Part shown: piece after piece, positions 8,607 through 16,348 of the stretch
How the letters are laid out: the number at the start of each line of letters is the position of its first letter
Position numbering within the stretch: the stretch's first letter is position 1
DNA from: Rhodococcus tibetensis
GTDB lineage: Bacteria > Actinomycetota > Actinomycetes > Mycobacteriales > Mycobacteriaceae
NCBI RefSeq assembly: GCF_024438035.1
Contig: NZ_JANFQF010000001.1
Span: 62,001 to 126,000, forward strand
DNA length: 64,000 bases
Direction of reading: 5' to 3'
Made by a program: the position numbers and the translations under genes
Notes under the pieces: model-generated
What the model was told of the DNA's origin: nothing
What the model saw: the letters and a program-made list of their open reading frames with translations, nothing else
The model's database searches: none

Positions 8607-9118
8607 CAACGTCCTCCTACAGGGATGTCGTGCAGCAACCGTGCGAGACGCAGCCGGTTGATCGCGGCGAGTTCCATCCGCACATTCTTGCGCTCGGTGT
8701 TGCTGTCGTTGCCGAGGCGTCGGTGCAGCACGTCGAGCAGTTCCTGCGCGGATCGTCCGGACGCGCACACGAGGTAGACGTGCCCGAACTTCTTTTCGTA
8801 TGCCTCGTTGCCCGCGCGGAGTTTCGCCCGCAGCCCGTCGTCGGCGGCGGCGACTGCGGACTGCTCGCGCACCGACGACGCGTTGTCCGGGCGGTCCCCG
8901 ATCCGCGGATGCCCGGCGAGGGCGTTGTCGATCTCGGCTTCGGTGAGTTCGGCGAGAGCCTCGTCGGAGCGGGTGTAGAGCTCGTCGGCGGTGCGGAACG
9001 GACGCGCGGCCGCCACCCGGTGGGCCCACACCGTCGACGAACAACACTCGGTAAGGATCACGACGGCTTGCTCGTCGTTCGCTGCGTTGAACGTGGTCAG
9101 GCCGGGCGGTTCGGTCAT
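8606..9118 (-). CDS. OHCU decarboxylase
   Basis: A 170-residue protein that would decarboxylate 2-oxo-4-hydroxy-4-carboxy-5-ureidoimidazoline to S-allantoin. The family motif AGHPRIGD is present with catalytic His at about residue 70, followed by the conserved AYEKKFGHVYLVCASGRS segment. The ATG at 9118 has GAGGAG 6 bases ahead. It heads a three-gene unit (OHCU decarboxylase, HIU hydrolase, uricase) and its leader contains a perfect 15-bp inverted repeat. Confidence 0.92.
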   Translation of the reverse strand: MTEPPGLTTFNAANDEQAVVILTECCSSTVWAHRVAAARPFRTADELYTRSDEALAELTEAEIDNALAGHPRIGDRPDNASSVREQSAVAAADDGLRAKLRAGNEAYEKKFGHVYLVCASGRSAQELLDVLHRRLGNDSNTERKNVRMELAAINRLRLARLLHDIPVGGR

Positions 9119-9136
9119 CAGTTCTCCTCGCTCTCG

Positions 9137-9174
9137 TGCGCCTTTGTGGTACCTCTGGCTACCACAAAGGCGCA
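9137..9174. promoter_or_regulatory. Perfect 15-bp inverted repeat in the leader of the uricase unit
   Basis: TGCGCCTTTGTGGTA (9137-9151) is exactly inverted at 9160-9174 around an 8-base loop. It lies between the racemase stop (9226) and the OHCU decarboxylase start (9118). On the minus-strand transcript the hairpin ends about 10 bases before the ribosome binding site. No T-run follows on either strand, so it is not a standard terminator. It may be an operator, an RNA hairpin that sets expression between the two operon halves, or a weak terminator. Confidence 0.5.
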
Positions 9175-9225
9175 CAGGTGGCGGTCAACTTCGCGCAGCC
9201 GAGCTTGCCGCCGTCCTTCTGAGCG

Positions 9226-9957
9226 TTACTGCGAGCCGAAGTCCTGGAGCCGCCCGGTGTACCTCTTGGGCAGGGGGCGAGCGAACTCGCCGCGCGCACC
9301 GGTCCGGAGTCCGAGCGTCACGAGAGACTGGACGGTCAGGGTGGCCGCGGCGACACCGTCCACGACCGGAACTTCGAGTTCCGAGGAGATGAGCGCGCAG
9401 AGATCCGCCATGCCCGCGCATCCCAGAACGATCGCGTCCGAACCGTCCTCCTCGAGGGCGACGCGGCACGCCTCCGTGATGACCTTCACGGCATCCGGGT
9501 CCCGCTCGAGGTCCAGCACAGCGATCTCGCAGGCGTGTACCCCGAGGCAGAAGCGTTGCATTCCATATCGTTCCGCGAGTTCCCAGGCGCGCCCCCGGGT
9601 CCGCCCCAGTGTGGTGACCACGCTGAAGCCTCTGCCGAGGAAGCTGGCGGTGTGCATCGCTGCCTCGGCGATTCCGAGGACGGGACCCGATGCGAGTTCA
9701 CGGGCGGCGTCCAGCCCCGGATCGCCGAAGCATGCGATCACGTAACCGTCGACACCTGCCTCCTCGCCGCGCGCGATCTCCTGGAGCAGACCGGGAACGC
9801 TCAAGGCCTCGTCGTAGTGACTTTCGATGGAGGCCGGCCCCATCTCGGGGTTCACCGCCTCCACGACGGTGCCCGGACCGGCGACCGATCGGGCGCAGTC
9901 CCCGATCTTGGCGGTCATCGAGTGCGTGGTGTTCGGATTGACGATCTTGATGAGCAC
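9226..9957 (-). CDS. Asp/Glu/hydantoin racemase family protein (hydantoin/allantoin racemase-like)
   Basis: A 243-residue HyuE-type protein. It begins IKIVNPNTTHSM, the usual start of the hydantoin racemase family. It has the two cysteine motifs expected for two-base racemisation: IACFGDPG near residue 75 and VLGCAGMADL near residue 184. Beside uricase, allantoinase and an NCS1 permease the likely substrate is allantoin, whose racemisation would let one-handed downstream enzymes use both enantiomers; this is inference. It lies 9 bases after the permease stop. Confidence 0.82.
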   Translation of the reverse strand: MLIKIVNPNTTHSMTAKIGDCARSVAGPGTVVEAVNPEMGPASIESHYDEALSVPGLLQEIARGEEAGVDGYVIACFGDPGLDAARELASGPVLGIAEAAMHTASFLGRGFSVVTTLGRTRGRAWELAERYGMQRFCLGVHACEIAVLDLERDPDAVKVITEACRVALEEDGSDAIVLGCAGMADLCALISSELEVPVVDGVAAATLTVQSLVTLGLRTGARGEFARPLPKRYTGRLQDFGSQ

Positions 9958-9966
9958 GTTCGGAAC

Positions 9967-11505
9967 CTATGCTTGGACGGGGGCCGGCGAATTCGCGCGA
10001 CGGGTGCCTGCGGACAACACAAGGTAACAAGCGAACCCGACGCCCATGCCGAGAAACCACGAGTACTGTGCGGCACCAGCCATGCCCCCCACGTCGAGTC
10101 CGAACGGCTGGGCCTTCAGGATCACGGGAATGACGGCGACCAGCGCGCCGATCACGGTGGCGATGATGGCAGCCGGGTTGTAACCCTTCTTGTACCAGTA
10201 GGTTCCGCCTTCGGACATGGTGAACATGTCGTCGAGTACCACTCGCTGCTTGCGCACCAGGTAGTAGTCCGCGATAAGGATGCCGAACAGCGGTCCGATG
10301 AACGCGCCCAGCGTCTCCAAGGTGTAGTGGATCACTTCGGGATTGTTGTAGAGGTTCCACGGGGTAATGAGAACGGAACCGATGGCGGCGATCATTCCGC
10401 CTGTGCGCCAGCTGATTCGCTGCGGACTGACATGGGAGAAGTCGAACGCCGGCGATACGAAGTTGGCGACGATGTTGATGCCGATGGTCGCGACGATGAA
10501 CGTGAGCAGGCCGAGGACCACCGCGAACAGGTTGTCCATCTGGGCGACGGTTTCCACCGGGTCGGTGATCAGTCGTCCGTACACCGGAAGTGTCGCGGAG
10601 GCCGTAACCACGGTGAGTACCGAGAAGAAGAGGAAATTCAGTGGAAGGCCCAGGAAATTGCCAAGCTTGACGGCCCCGAACGACTTTCCGTAACGGGAGA
10701 AGTCGCCGAAGTTGAGCATCGGCCCCGAGAAGTACGACACGACAAGGGCAATCGCTCCCAGCACCACGGGCACGGCGGACCATCCGGTGTAGTTCACTTC
10801 ACCGAGGTTGAGGCTGATGTTCGACCATCCCGCCTCGCTGATGAGGTAGATCGCGAGCATGAGCATCACGACGTAGACCGCGGGACCGCAGAAGTCGATG
10901 AATTTGCGGATGCTCTCCATGCCCCGCCAGAACACCAGCGCCTGCAGCACCCACATGGTCATGAAACCGGCCCAGCCGAGTGCAGAGAGACCGAGGAACC
11001 CGTGCTGGTCCACGTCGGCCCACGCAGCCAGCCCCGGCCAGATCTTCAGTCCCAGGATCACGAACGCGTGAGATGCCAGATATGTCTGGATGCCGTACCA
11101 GGCAACCGCGATCAGACCGCGGATGATGGCGGGAACGTTGGCACCGAGAACGCCGAAAGCGCTGCGGCACATCACCGGATACGGGACACCGGTGACCTGA
11201 CTGGGCTTGGCCACCAGATTGGCGAAGACGTTGACGATCGCAATGCCGACCACGAGGGCAACGAGGACCTGCCAGCTGGTCAGACCGAGCGCGAACAAGC
11301 TACCTGCGGTGACGTATCCACCGACGCTGTGCACGTCCGACATCCAGAAGGCGAAGATGTTGTACGACGACCACGATTGCGTTTTCAGCGGCGCCAGATC
11401 GTCATTGGTGAGACGGGGGTGGTACCCCGGCTTGATCAGGCCGGCGCCCGCAAGGTGCTCACCCGAAACGGTATCCGCAGGAGCGGAAGGCACTGTTTGA
11501 GTCAT
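9967..11505 (-). CDS. NCS1-family permease (allantoin/hydantoin/purine type)
   Basis: A 512-residue, strongly hydrophobic protein of the nucleobase:cation symporter-1 family (usual length about 480-520, 12 membrane helices). It shows WSSYNIFAFWMSDVHSVGGY in the first helix and SQVTGVPYPVMCRSAFGVLG near residue 95, as in Mhp1/PucI-like carriers. Context favours allantoin or a related ureide as substrate. The ATG at 11505 has AGGGAG 7 bases upstream. The promoter region beside it carries the palindromes at 11608-11655. Confidence 0.87.
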   Translation of the reverse strand: MTQTVPSAPADTVSGEHLAGAGLIKPGYHPRLTNDDLAPLKTQSWSSYNIFAFWMSDVHSVGGYVTAGSLFALGLTSWQVLVALVVGIAIVNVFANLVAKPSQVTGVPYPVMCRSAFGVLGANVPAIIRGLIAVAWYGIQTYLASHAFVILGLKIWPGLAAWADVDQHGFLGLSALGWAGFMTMWVLQALVFWRGMESIRKFIDFCGPAVYVVMLMLAIYLISEAGWSNISLNLGEVNYTGWSAVPVVLGAIALVVSYFSGPMLNFGDFSRYGKSFGAVKLGNFLGLPLNFLFFSVLTVVTASATLPVYGRLITDPVETVAQMDNLFAVVLGLLTFIVATIGINIVANFVSPAFDFSHVSPQRISWRTGGMIAAIGSVLITPWNLYNNPEVIHYTLETLGAFIGPLFGILIADYYLVRKQRVVLDDMFTMSEGGTYWYKKGYNPAAIIATVIGALVAVIPVILKAQPFGLDVGGMAGAAQYSWFLGMGVGFACYLVLSAGTRRANSPAPVQA

Positions 11506-11607
11506 CGTCTGCTCCCTGTTGCCAGTCCATCTGTGGCTGATTTCGACGCTAGGCGCCGACGTGTAAGGGCAAACGTAGTTTTCGGATATTTCCCTGCGAT
11601 GACGCCC

Positions 11608-11655
11608 AAGATATATTCTCCCGCGCCGCCGACGGGAGCAGAATATATTCTGCTC
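11608..11655. promoter_or_regulatory. Putative GntR operators: 20-bp perfect palindrome plus a second partial copy
   Basis: GAGCAGAATATATTCTGCTC at 11636-11655 is a perfect 20-bp palindrome. A related copy, AAGATATATTCTC, lies at 11608-11620, with centres about 31 bp (three helical turns) apart. Both lie in the promoter region of the permease gene (start 11505), and the palindrome overlaps the stop codon of the gntR gene (11654-11656). A/T-centred palindromes of this kind fit FCD-class GntR dimers, so the adjacent regulator is the natural candidate. No other copy was seen in the purine block. Confidence 0.6.
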
Positions 11656-12376
11656 AGCGACCGTCCCCGGGTGTGTCCCGGAAGATGCCGGTGTCCGTCG
11701 GCAGCGCGGCGATGACCGCACCGAGTTGTTTGTTGTGGCGGTCGGTGGCCGCCTTCAGCGCATCGGCATCCCGAGCGAGGAACGCAGCGAGCATGTCGCG
11801 GTGGTCCAGATGCAGCCGCAGTCGCGCTGTGGTCGCCACCTGCGACATCGGTTGGACGGGCTCGGTGATGTTCCAAGCCGACTCGAACATGTGCAGCAAC
11901 CGCTGCATCCGGCACGGGACCGCCAGCGAGAGATGAAAGTTGCGGCTTTCGCGGTGGTAGGCGGCCCGGTCGTCTTCGAGGACGGAACGATCGAGCGCGG
12001 CATAGGCGGCCCTGGCGCGCTCGTGATCGGACTCGTCGGCGAGGACGATGCCGACCGAGTGCGCGGCCGCCTCGAGCACGCCGCGCACCAGGTACAGCTC
12101 CTCGAGTTCGTCGACCGTCAGGCGTGCCACGGTGTACCCGGCATTGGCCCGATGATCCACGAGTCCCTCACCGATCAGCGTCTTCAGGGATTCGCGGATC
12201 GGGATGCGGCTGACACCGAAATGGTCGGCGACCTCGTCCACCGGGATGGCCGTGCCCGGAGGAGCACCACCGCTGAGGATGACGCGCCGCAGCTCCTCGA
12301 GGATCACCGTCTGGGAACTACCGGGGTCCCGGCTGGCCAGGTTGGCGACCAACACCGAGGGGCGGCGCTGCGACAT
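11654..12376 (-). CDS. GntR-family regulator (FadR/FCD subfamily), candidate purine-catabolism regulator
   Basis: A 240-residue protein with an N-terminal winged helix (VDEVADHFGVSRIPIRESLKTLIGEGLVDH, residues about 46-75). An all-helical FCD ligand domain follows (ELYLVRGVLEAAAH, then HRESRNFHLSL and HRDMLAAFLARD with metal/ligand His positions). It lies between the allantoinase and permease genes on the same strand, with AGGAGA before the ATG at 12376. It probably senses a pathway intermediate such as allantoin or allantoate and acts at 11608-11655; both ideas are inference from position. Confidence 0.88.
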   Translation of the reverse strand: MSQRRPSVLVANLASRDPGSSQTVILEELRRVILSGGAPPGTAIPVDEVADHFGVSRIPIRESLKTLIGEGLVDHRANAGYTVARLTVDELEELYLVRGVLEAAAHSVGIVLADESDHERARAAYAALDRSVLEDDRAAYHRESRNFHLSLAVPCRMQRLLHMFESAWNITEPVQPMSQVATTARLRLHLDHRDMLAAFLARDADALKAATDRHNKQLGAVIAALPTDTGIFRDTPGDGR

Positions 12377-12389
12377 CGTTCTCTCCTGG

Positions 12390-13322
12390 TCAGACGGGGT
12401 GCGTGTCGTGCCAGTGGCGGGCGATCTCGATCCGCCTGGCCACCCAGACCTGATCATGGGACTGCACGTGGTCGAGGAAGCGTTCCAGGGCGGCGGTGCG
12501 CGCGGGCCTGCCGACTATGCGGCAGTGCAGCCCCACGGACAGCATTTTCGGCGCGCCTGCGATGCCTTCTGCGTAGAGCACGTCGAAGGCGTCCCGAAGA
12601 TGGGCGAAGAACTGCTCTCCGCTGGGAAAACCTCCCGGTGAAGCGAACCGCATGTCGTTGGTGTCGAGGGTGTACGGCACCACGAGGTGGTCGACGAGAC
12701 CCTTGCCCGGCGCGGCCACCTTCACCCAGTACGGGAGGTCGTCGGCGTACGAGTCGGAGTCGTAGAGGAATCCGGTGTGCTCGACCACCAGTTCCCGGGT
12801 GCGAGGGGAGTCGCGGCCGGTGTACCAGCCCAGCGGCGCCTCACCGGTGAGGTCCCGCAGGATGTCGACCGCCTCGGCCAGGTCCTTGCGTTCGGCGTCC
12901 TCGTCGGAGAGTTGGTACGACTTCCACCACAGACCGTGGCTGGCGATCTCGTGGCCGAGTTCGCGAAAGGCGCTGACGGCGTCGGGGTTTCGCTGCAGGG
13001 CCTTGGCCACCGCGAAGATTGTCAGCGGGAGTCTTCGCCGCTCGAACACCCGAAGCACTCGCCACAGCCCGGCGCGGGAGCCGTATTCGTAGATCGATTC
13101 CATGCTCATGTGCCTGTTCGGGAAAGGCTGTGCCCCGACCATCTCGGACAGGAACGTCTCCGACGCCGCGTCCCCGTGGAGGACGTTGTTCTCGGCGCCC
13201 TCCTCGTAGTTGAGGACGAACTGGACGGCGATCTTCGCGCCGCCCGGCCACTGCGGGTCAGGTGGGTTCGGCCCGTATCCGACCAGGTCACGTGGGTAAT
13301 CGGAGTCGAAACCGCGAGTCAT
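12390..13322 (-). CDS. puuE: Allantoinase, PuuE polysaccharide-deacetylase-like type
   Basis: A 310-residue protein of the carbohydrate esterase 4 fold used by PuuE allantoinases, not the amidohydrolase AllB type. It begins with RGFDSDYPRDLVGYGPNPP, typical of the family, and has EEGAENNVLHGD, SRAGLWRVLRVFERR, ELGHEIASHGLWW and GWYTGRDSPRTREL. It would open the hydantoin ring of allantoin to give allantoate. The ATG at 13322 overlaps the allantoicase stop (ATGA), so the two consecutive steps are translationally coupled. Confidence 0.92.
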   Translation of the reverse strand: MTRGFDSDYPRDLVGYGPNPPDPQWPGGAKIAVQFVLNYEEGAENNVLHGDAASETFLSEMVGAQPFPNRHMSMESIYEYGSRAGLWRVLRVFERRRLPLTIFAVAKALQRNPDAVSAFRELGHEIASHGLWWKSYQLSDEDAERKDLAEAVDILRDLTGEAPLGWYTGRDSPRTRELVVEHTGFLYDSDSYADDLPYWVKVAAPGKGLVDHLVVPYTLDTNDMRFASPGGFPSGEQFFAHLRDAFDVLYAEGIAGAPKMLSVGLHCRIVGRPARTAALERFLDHVQSHDQVWVARRIEIARHWHDTHPV

Positions 13323-14314
13323 GACTGCAACCTTGCCCGACCGGCTTCGGTCAGGGAACCCCACAGCCGCAACCGTGCCATGCCACCGTCCGGGAAGATG
13401 TCGAGCCGGGCCTGCGTGACGGGCCGATCGTTGTCGATGACGAATCGATGCCTCGTGTCCGGCTGCAGACGTGTTCGGGGGAGGAGTTCCACCCAGTCGC
13501 CGTCGCCGTCGCGTCCCCGGATACTCGCCTCACCGGGCGCATTGCCGAGGAAGTACGCGGTGTCGAGTTCGGCCAGCGACACCGTGCCTTGGGCGGCGAG
13601 CAGAATCTCCACCCAGTCGTTGTTGTCGTCTCGCCGCCGCGACGTTTCCCAGCCGTCGCCCATGACGCGCGCCAACCCGGGCAGCAGCATGTTCTGCGGG
13701 GAGCCGTAGAACATGTTGGAGCAGGACGTCACTCGCGCCCCGTTCTCCAGGGCCGCGAGATCGACCGGTCCGGCGTCCAGGAAACGAAGGTCGGGACGAC
13801 CTTCGCCGTGCACGCGGAGCCGGGCCACCCCACCGTCCGGGTACATGGTGAGCTTGACGTGCGTCCACCGCTGGTCCGAGTCCACCGGAAAGGGATTCTC
13901 GGTGTCTCCCTGAACGGGACTGCGGTCGACGATGGTGGCCCACTGTGCGCCGACCAATTCGTCGGCCGACGGGTACCCGTCGATCGCCGTTGCTTCGACC
14001 GAGATCTCCGGTGGATAGTTGCCCTTGAACCATGCGGTGTCCACCACGACGCCCCGGATCACACCGGGAACCCCCAGGCGCACGATGGCCTCGTCGGTGC
14101 CCGCGGCGCGGCGCCGGCGCGTCTCCCACCCGTCGTAGATCTGGCCCTTGTGACCGAACGTGGCGGGCTGGTACACGGCCGCTGTCGGGCGGATCAGATT
14201 CTCGCGCTCGGCGAACAGTTCGTCGTTGGCCCACACGACGGAGCCGCCGAGCGTGCGTACGGCCAAGTCCGGAAGACTGCGGAAGCTGGGCGGGGTCAGG
14301 GTATTCGGGGTCAC
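13319..14314 (-). CDS. alc: Allantoicase
   Basis: A 331-residue protein with two tandem allantoicase repeats (residues about 20-170 and 190-325). Each repeat contains a GWETRRRR/GWETSRRRDDNNDW block and a YPDGGVARLRVHG/FPDGGMARLRLWG block. It splits allantoate into ureidoglycolate and urea. It starts at GTG 14314 with AGGAGG rather far upstream (about 13 bases). Repeat symmetry and length are normal for the family. Confidence 0.93.
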   Translation of the reverse strand: MTPNTLTPPSFRSLPDLAVRTLGGSVVWANDELFAERENLIRPTAAVYQPATFGHKGQIYDGWETRRRRAAGTDEAIVRLGVPGVIRGVVVDTAWFKGNYPPEISVEATAIDGYPSADELVGAQWATIVDRSPVQGDTENPFPVDSDQRWTHVKLTMYPDGGVARLRVHGEGRPDLRFLDAGPVDLAALENGARVTSCSNMFYGSPQNMLLPGLARVMGDGWETSRRRDDNNDWVEILLAAQGTVSLAELDTAYFLGNAPGEASIRGRDGDGDWVELLPRTRLQPDTRHRFVIDNDRPVTQARLDIFPDGGMARLRLWGSLTEAGRARLQS

Positions 14315-14402
14315 GATGTGCGGGTACCTCCTGATCGGGCGTGGAGCAAGTGTAGGGCGTCGACGATGCCCGCGCGGATCGTCGACGAACGGGTCCGGTG
14401 GC

Positions 14403-15650
14403 TCAGGTGTCCGGGACCACCGAACGGGAAAGGAGATCGCGGAGGACGTCGACCGTGCATCCGGGGGCCTGCGCTCGTACCGTGTCCTCGCCGAACGCGC
14501 CGCAGGCCAGCCCGCGGAGAACGACGGTGGCGAGGGCTTGTGCCGTTGCCGGTTCGTCCATCACGCCGCCGCCCTGCCGGTCGAGGTAGGCCTGCAGGCG
14601 GGTGGCCGCGGCGGGTAATGCGCCTCGGTAGAAGTCGAAGGTGGCGAGCCAGCGGGTGATCAGGTGCCCGGGATGCATGTCCCAGCCCTGGTAGTAACCG
14701 CGCTCGAGCGACCGGGTGACGAGCCGGTAGTGCCGGGCCAGTGCCGCGCGGACGTCGTCGTCGCTGCCGTGCGGGACGACCTGCGTCGATCCGTCACACA
14801 CCCACACCCCGGTCTGGGCCGCTGCCACCAGCATCACGGACTTCGCGTGATCGGCCACCGGATGCTCGAGCGATTGAAATCGGGACGCGATGCCGCAGGC
14901 CGCGCTGTAGTCGTAAGTGCCGTAGTGTAATCCGGTGCAGCGCCCCTCGGCGAGATGAATTGCCTTGGTGACGGTGACGGTGCCGTCCGGGCCGATGACG
15001 GCCTGGGGGCTCTCGATCTGCAACTCGAAGAGCAGTGACCTGTCCGGCAACCCGTAGGCGCGCTCGAGTTCCTCGCACAAGGCAACGACAGCGGTGACCT
15101 GCTCAGCAGCGCGCAGTTTGGGGACGGTGAACACGAAACCGTCCGGAACCCCACCCGCGCCCTCGAGGACGAGCTCGAGAGTGCGGATGCCGCGTCGGCG
15201 CTCGTGGGGCGCCAATCCTTTGGCGCGGATTCCGAGCGACCGGGGGCCGTCGGGGTCGGAAGAGAGTAGGCGCAGTGTCCGCCCTGCCTCGAGTGCGTCG
15301 GCGTCTTCGACGTCGTCGCTACGCCATCCGTAGCCGTCTTCGAAGTCGATGCGCACATCCATGACCGGACGGTTCTGCAGTACGGTACGGACGTCGGGCA
15401 GCGCGCCGGTGACGCTGATCGCTTCGAGCGCATCGGCGTAGTGGTCCAGCAGGCTGACCGCCTGTTCGGACCAGCGTCGCGGCGTGTCGGGGCGGGCGTC
15501 CGCCGCACTCACATAGACGGTGTGGATGGGCTGGGACTGTGGACGATCGCCCGGAAAGTGTTGTGCGAGCGAGGAGTCGACGGGGCCCAGGATGGCGTCG
15601 ACGCGGTCGAAGCCGCTGTCCGGGAGCCGGCTGAGGTACTGGGGGTTCAC
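14403..15650 (-). CDS. DUF6986/HpcH-HpaI aldolase-like protein of the purine block
   Basis: A protein of about 415 residues related to the HpcH/HpaI aldolase/citrate lyase β-chain/malate synthase fold. VRIDFEDGYGW near residue 96 and LLFELQIESPQ near residue 195 carry the acidic residues that bind Mg in this fold. It is the first gene of the minus-strand purine block, 88 bp before allantoicase. A role in disposing of the glyoxylate released from ureidoglycolate is plausible but unproven. The GTG at 15650 was chosen because homology starts there (NPQYLSRLPDSGF); its ribosome binding site is weak, so the true start may differ. Confidence 0.75.
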   Translation of the reverse strand: MNPQYLSRLPDSGFDRVDAILGPVDSSLAQHFPGDRPQSQPIHTVYVSAADARPDTPRRWSEQAVSLLDHYADALEAISVTGALPDVRTVLQNRPVMDVRIDFEDGYGWRSDDVEDADALEAGRTLRLLSSDPDGPRSLGIRAKGLAPHERRRGIRTLELVLEGAGGVPDGFVFTVPKLRAAEQVTAVVALCEELERAYGLPDRSLLFELQIESPQAVIGPDGTVTVTKAIHLAEGRCTGLHYGTYDYSAACGIASRFQSLEHPVADHAKSVMLVAAAQTGVWVCDGSTQVVPHGSDDDVRAALARHYRLVTRSLERGYYQGWDMHPGHLITRWLATFDFYRGALPAAATRLQAYLDRQGGGVMDEPATAQALATVVLRGLACGAFGEDTVRAQAPGCTVDVLRDLLSRSVVPDT

Positions 15651-15717
15651 AGCACGATCTTGGCAGAAACCGCGGCGTCGTGAGGAGTGGAGCCGACCCG
15701 AACTCCCTACACCCCGA

Positions 15718-15749
15718 GAACCCCGGCCCAGGGGAAACGGCCGGGGTTC
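15718..15749. repeat. Perfect 11-bp inverted repeat upstream of the DUF6986 gene
   Basis: GAACCCCGGCC (15718-15728) is exactly inverted at 15739-15749 around a 10-base loop. It lies 68 bp upstream of the DUF6986 start and 95 bp beyond the end of the small ORF at 15844. No U-run follows on either strand. It could be a terminator that isolates the small ORFs from the purine block, or a leader hairpin. Nothing else was recognised in 15651-15843. Confidence 0.4.
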
Positions 15750-15843
15750 GGTGACAGTGAAGGATTTCGACCGGAGGGTCGGTTGCTGCACGGCCCGCTT
15801 ATCGTCGTCGCCACAGTGGTGGCAGGGCGGATTGTTGCGGCGT

Positions 15844-15930
15844 TCATTCCGCTTCAGGCGCCGGCCGGATGCGAAGAAAACTGCGGGCGGGGCAGCAACG
15901 CCCTCGGATAGGGAGTTCACGCTGGGGCAT
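15844..15930 (-). CDS. Possible 28-residue peptide with a Cys-Cys pair
   Basis: The ATG at 15930 is preceded by AAAGGAAGGTG, a strong ribosome binding site, and opens a 28-codon frame (MPQRELPIRGRCCPARSF and so on) that is Arg-rich with one CysCys. It has no recognised homologue. Short cysteine-containing leader peptides are known in actinobacteria, where they can couple translation to cysteine supply, but the nearest downstream gene on this strand (DUF6986) is almost 200 bp away and has no known link to cysteine. Length and composition alone do not prove that it is a gene. Confidence 0.3.
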   Translation of the reverse strand: MPQRELPIRGRCCPARSFLRIRPAPEAE

Positions 15931-15974
15931 CACCTTCCTTTCGTCTCTGTGTTCCCTTCTCGTCGAGCGGGTGA

Positions 15975-16211
15975 TCATCCACCCGGAGGGGAGCGCTGCG
16001 TCGCGTCGACTTCCGCTCCGGTAGCCTGCGGGGACAATTTGGTTCGCGTAGTGAGTATTCCGGCTGGAGTGGAACCGCGATCGGCGGGGGTCGCGACTCG
16101 TATCAGCGACACCACGGCGCGAGGGGTAAGCGCCTCGGCGAGAAGGCGATCGGAGTCGGCGACCGACAGGTCGTAGTCGAGATCGCACCATCGGCATTCG
16201 CTGCACAACAT
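15975..16211 (-). CDS. Small hypothetical protein with CxxCxxC start
   Basis: A 78-residue frame beginning MLCSECRWCDLDYDLSVAD, with three cysteines spaced CxxCxxC at residues 3-9, which could bind a metal or be redox active. The ATG at 16211 has GGAGG 9 bases upstream, supporting real translation. The N-terminal half looks protein-like; the C-terminal half is low complexity. Just upstream (16255-16291) are two 14-bp direct repeats that could be an operator. It lies between the CtpC-like ATPase and the purine block on the same strand. No family was recognised. Confidence 0.5.
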   Translation of the reverse strand: MLCSECRWCDLDYDLSVADSDRLLAEALTPRAVVSLIRVATPADRGSTPAGILTTRTKLSPQATGAEVDATQRSPPGG

Positions 16212-16254
16212 TGCGTCGATCCTCCGGGAACCCTCGTTGGGACAGGTTACCTAA

Positions 16255-16291
16255 AGCAAAAGCTGTAGATTCGTTGTAGCAAATGCTCTAG
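16255..16291. promoter_or_regulatory. Two near-identical 14-bp direct repeats ahead of the small Cys protein
   Basis: AGCAAAAGCTGTAG (16255-16268) and AGCAAATGCTCTAG (16278-16291) match at 12 of 14 positions. Their starts are 23 bp apart, about two helical turns. Each contains a short palindrome (AGC-4-GCT). They fill the 137-bp gap between the ATPase stop (16349) and the small Cys protein start (16211), at promoter distance from the latter. The arrangement suggests a regulator binding two sites on one face of the DNA; which regulator is unknown. Confidence 0.45.
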
Positions 16292-16348
16292 CGCGGGGCA
16301 AGGGGGTGTGGCAGCAATTTTGCCCCGGGCGCACGTGGTTTCGCGTGG

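Noticed and set aside
9535-11715. 726-codon open frame on the plus strand
   Set aside because: It runs antisense through the racemase and permease genes and encodes His/Asp/Glu-rich sequence without domains; the minus-strand genes have clear families.
15520-16176. 218-codon open frame on the plus strand
   Set aside because: Arg/Ser-rich, no ribosome binding site or domain, and overlaps the DUF6986 start region and small ORFs on the other strand.
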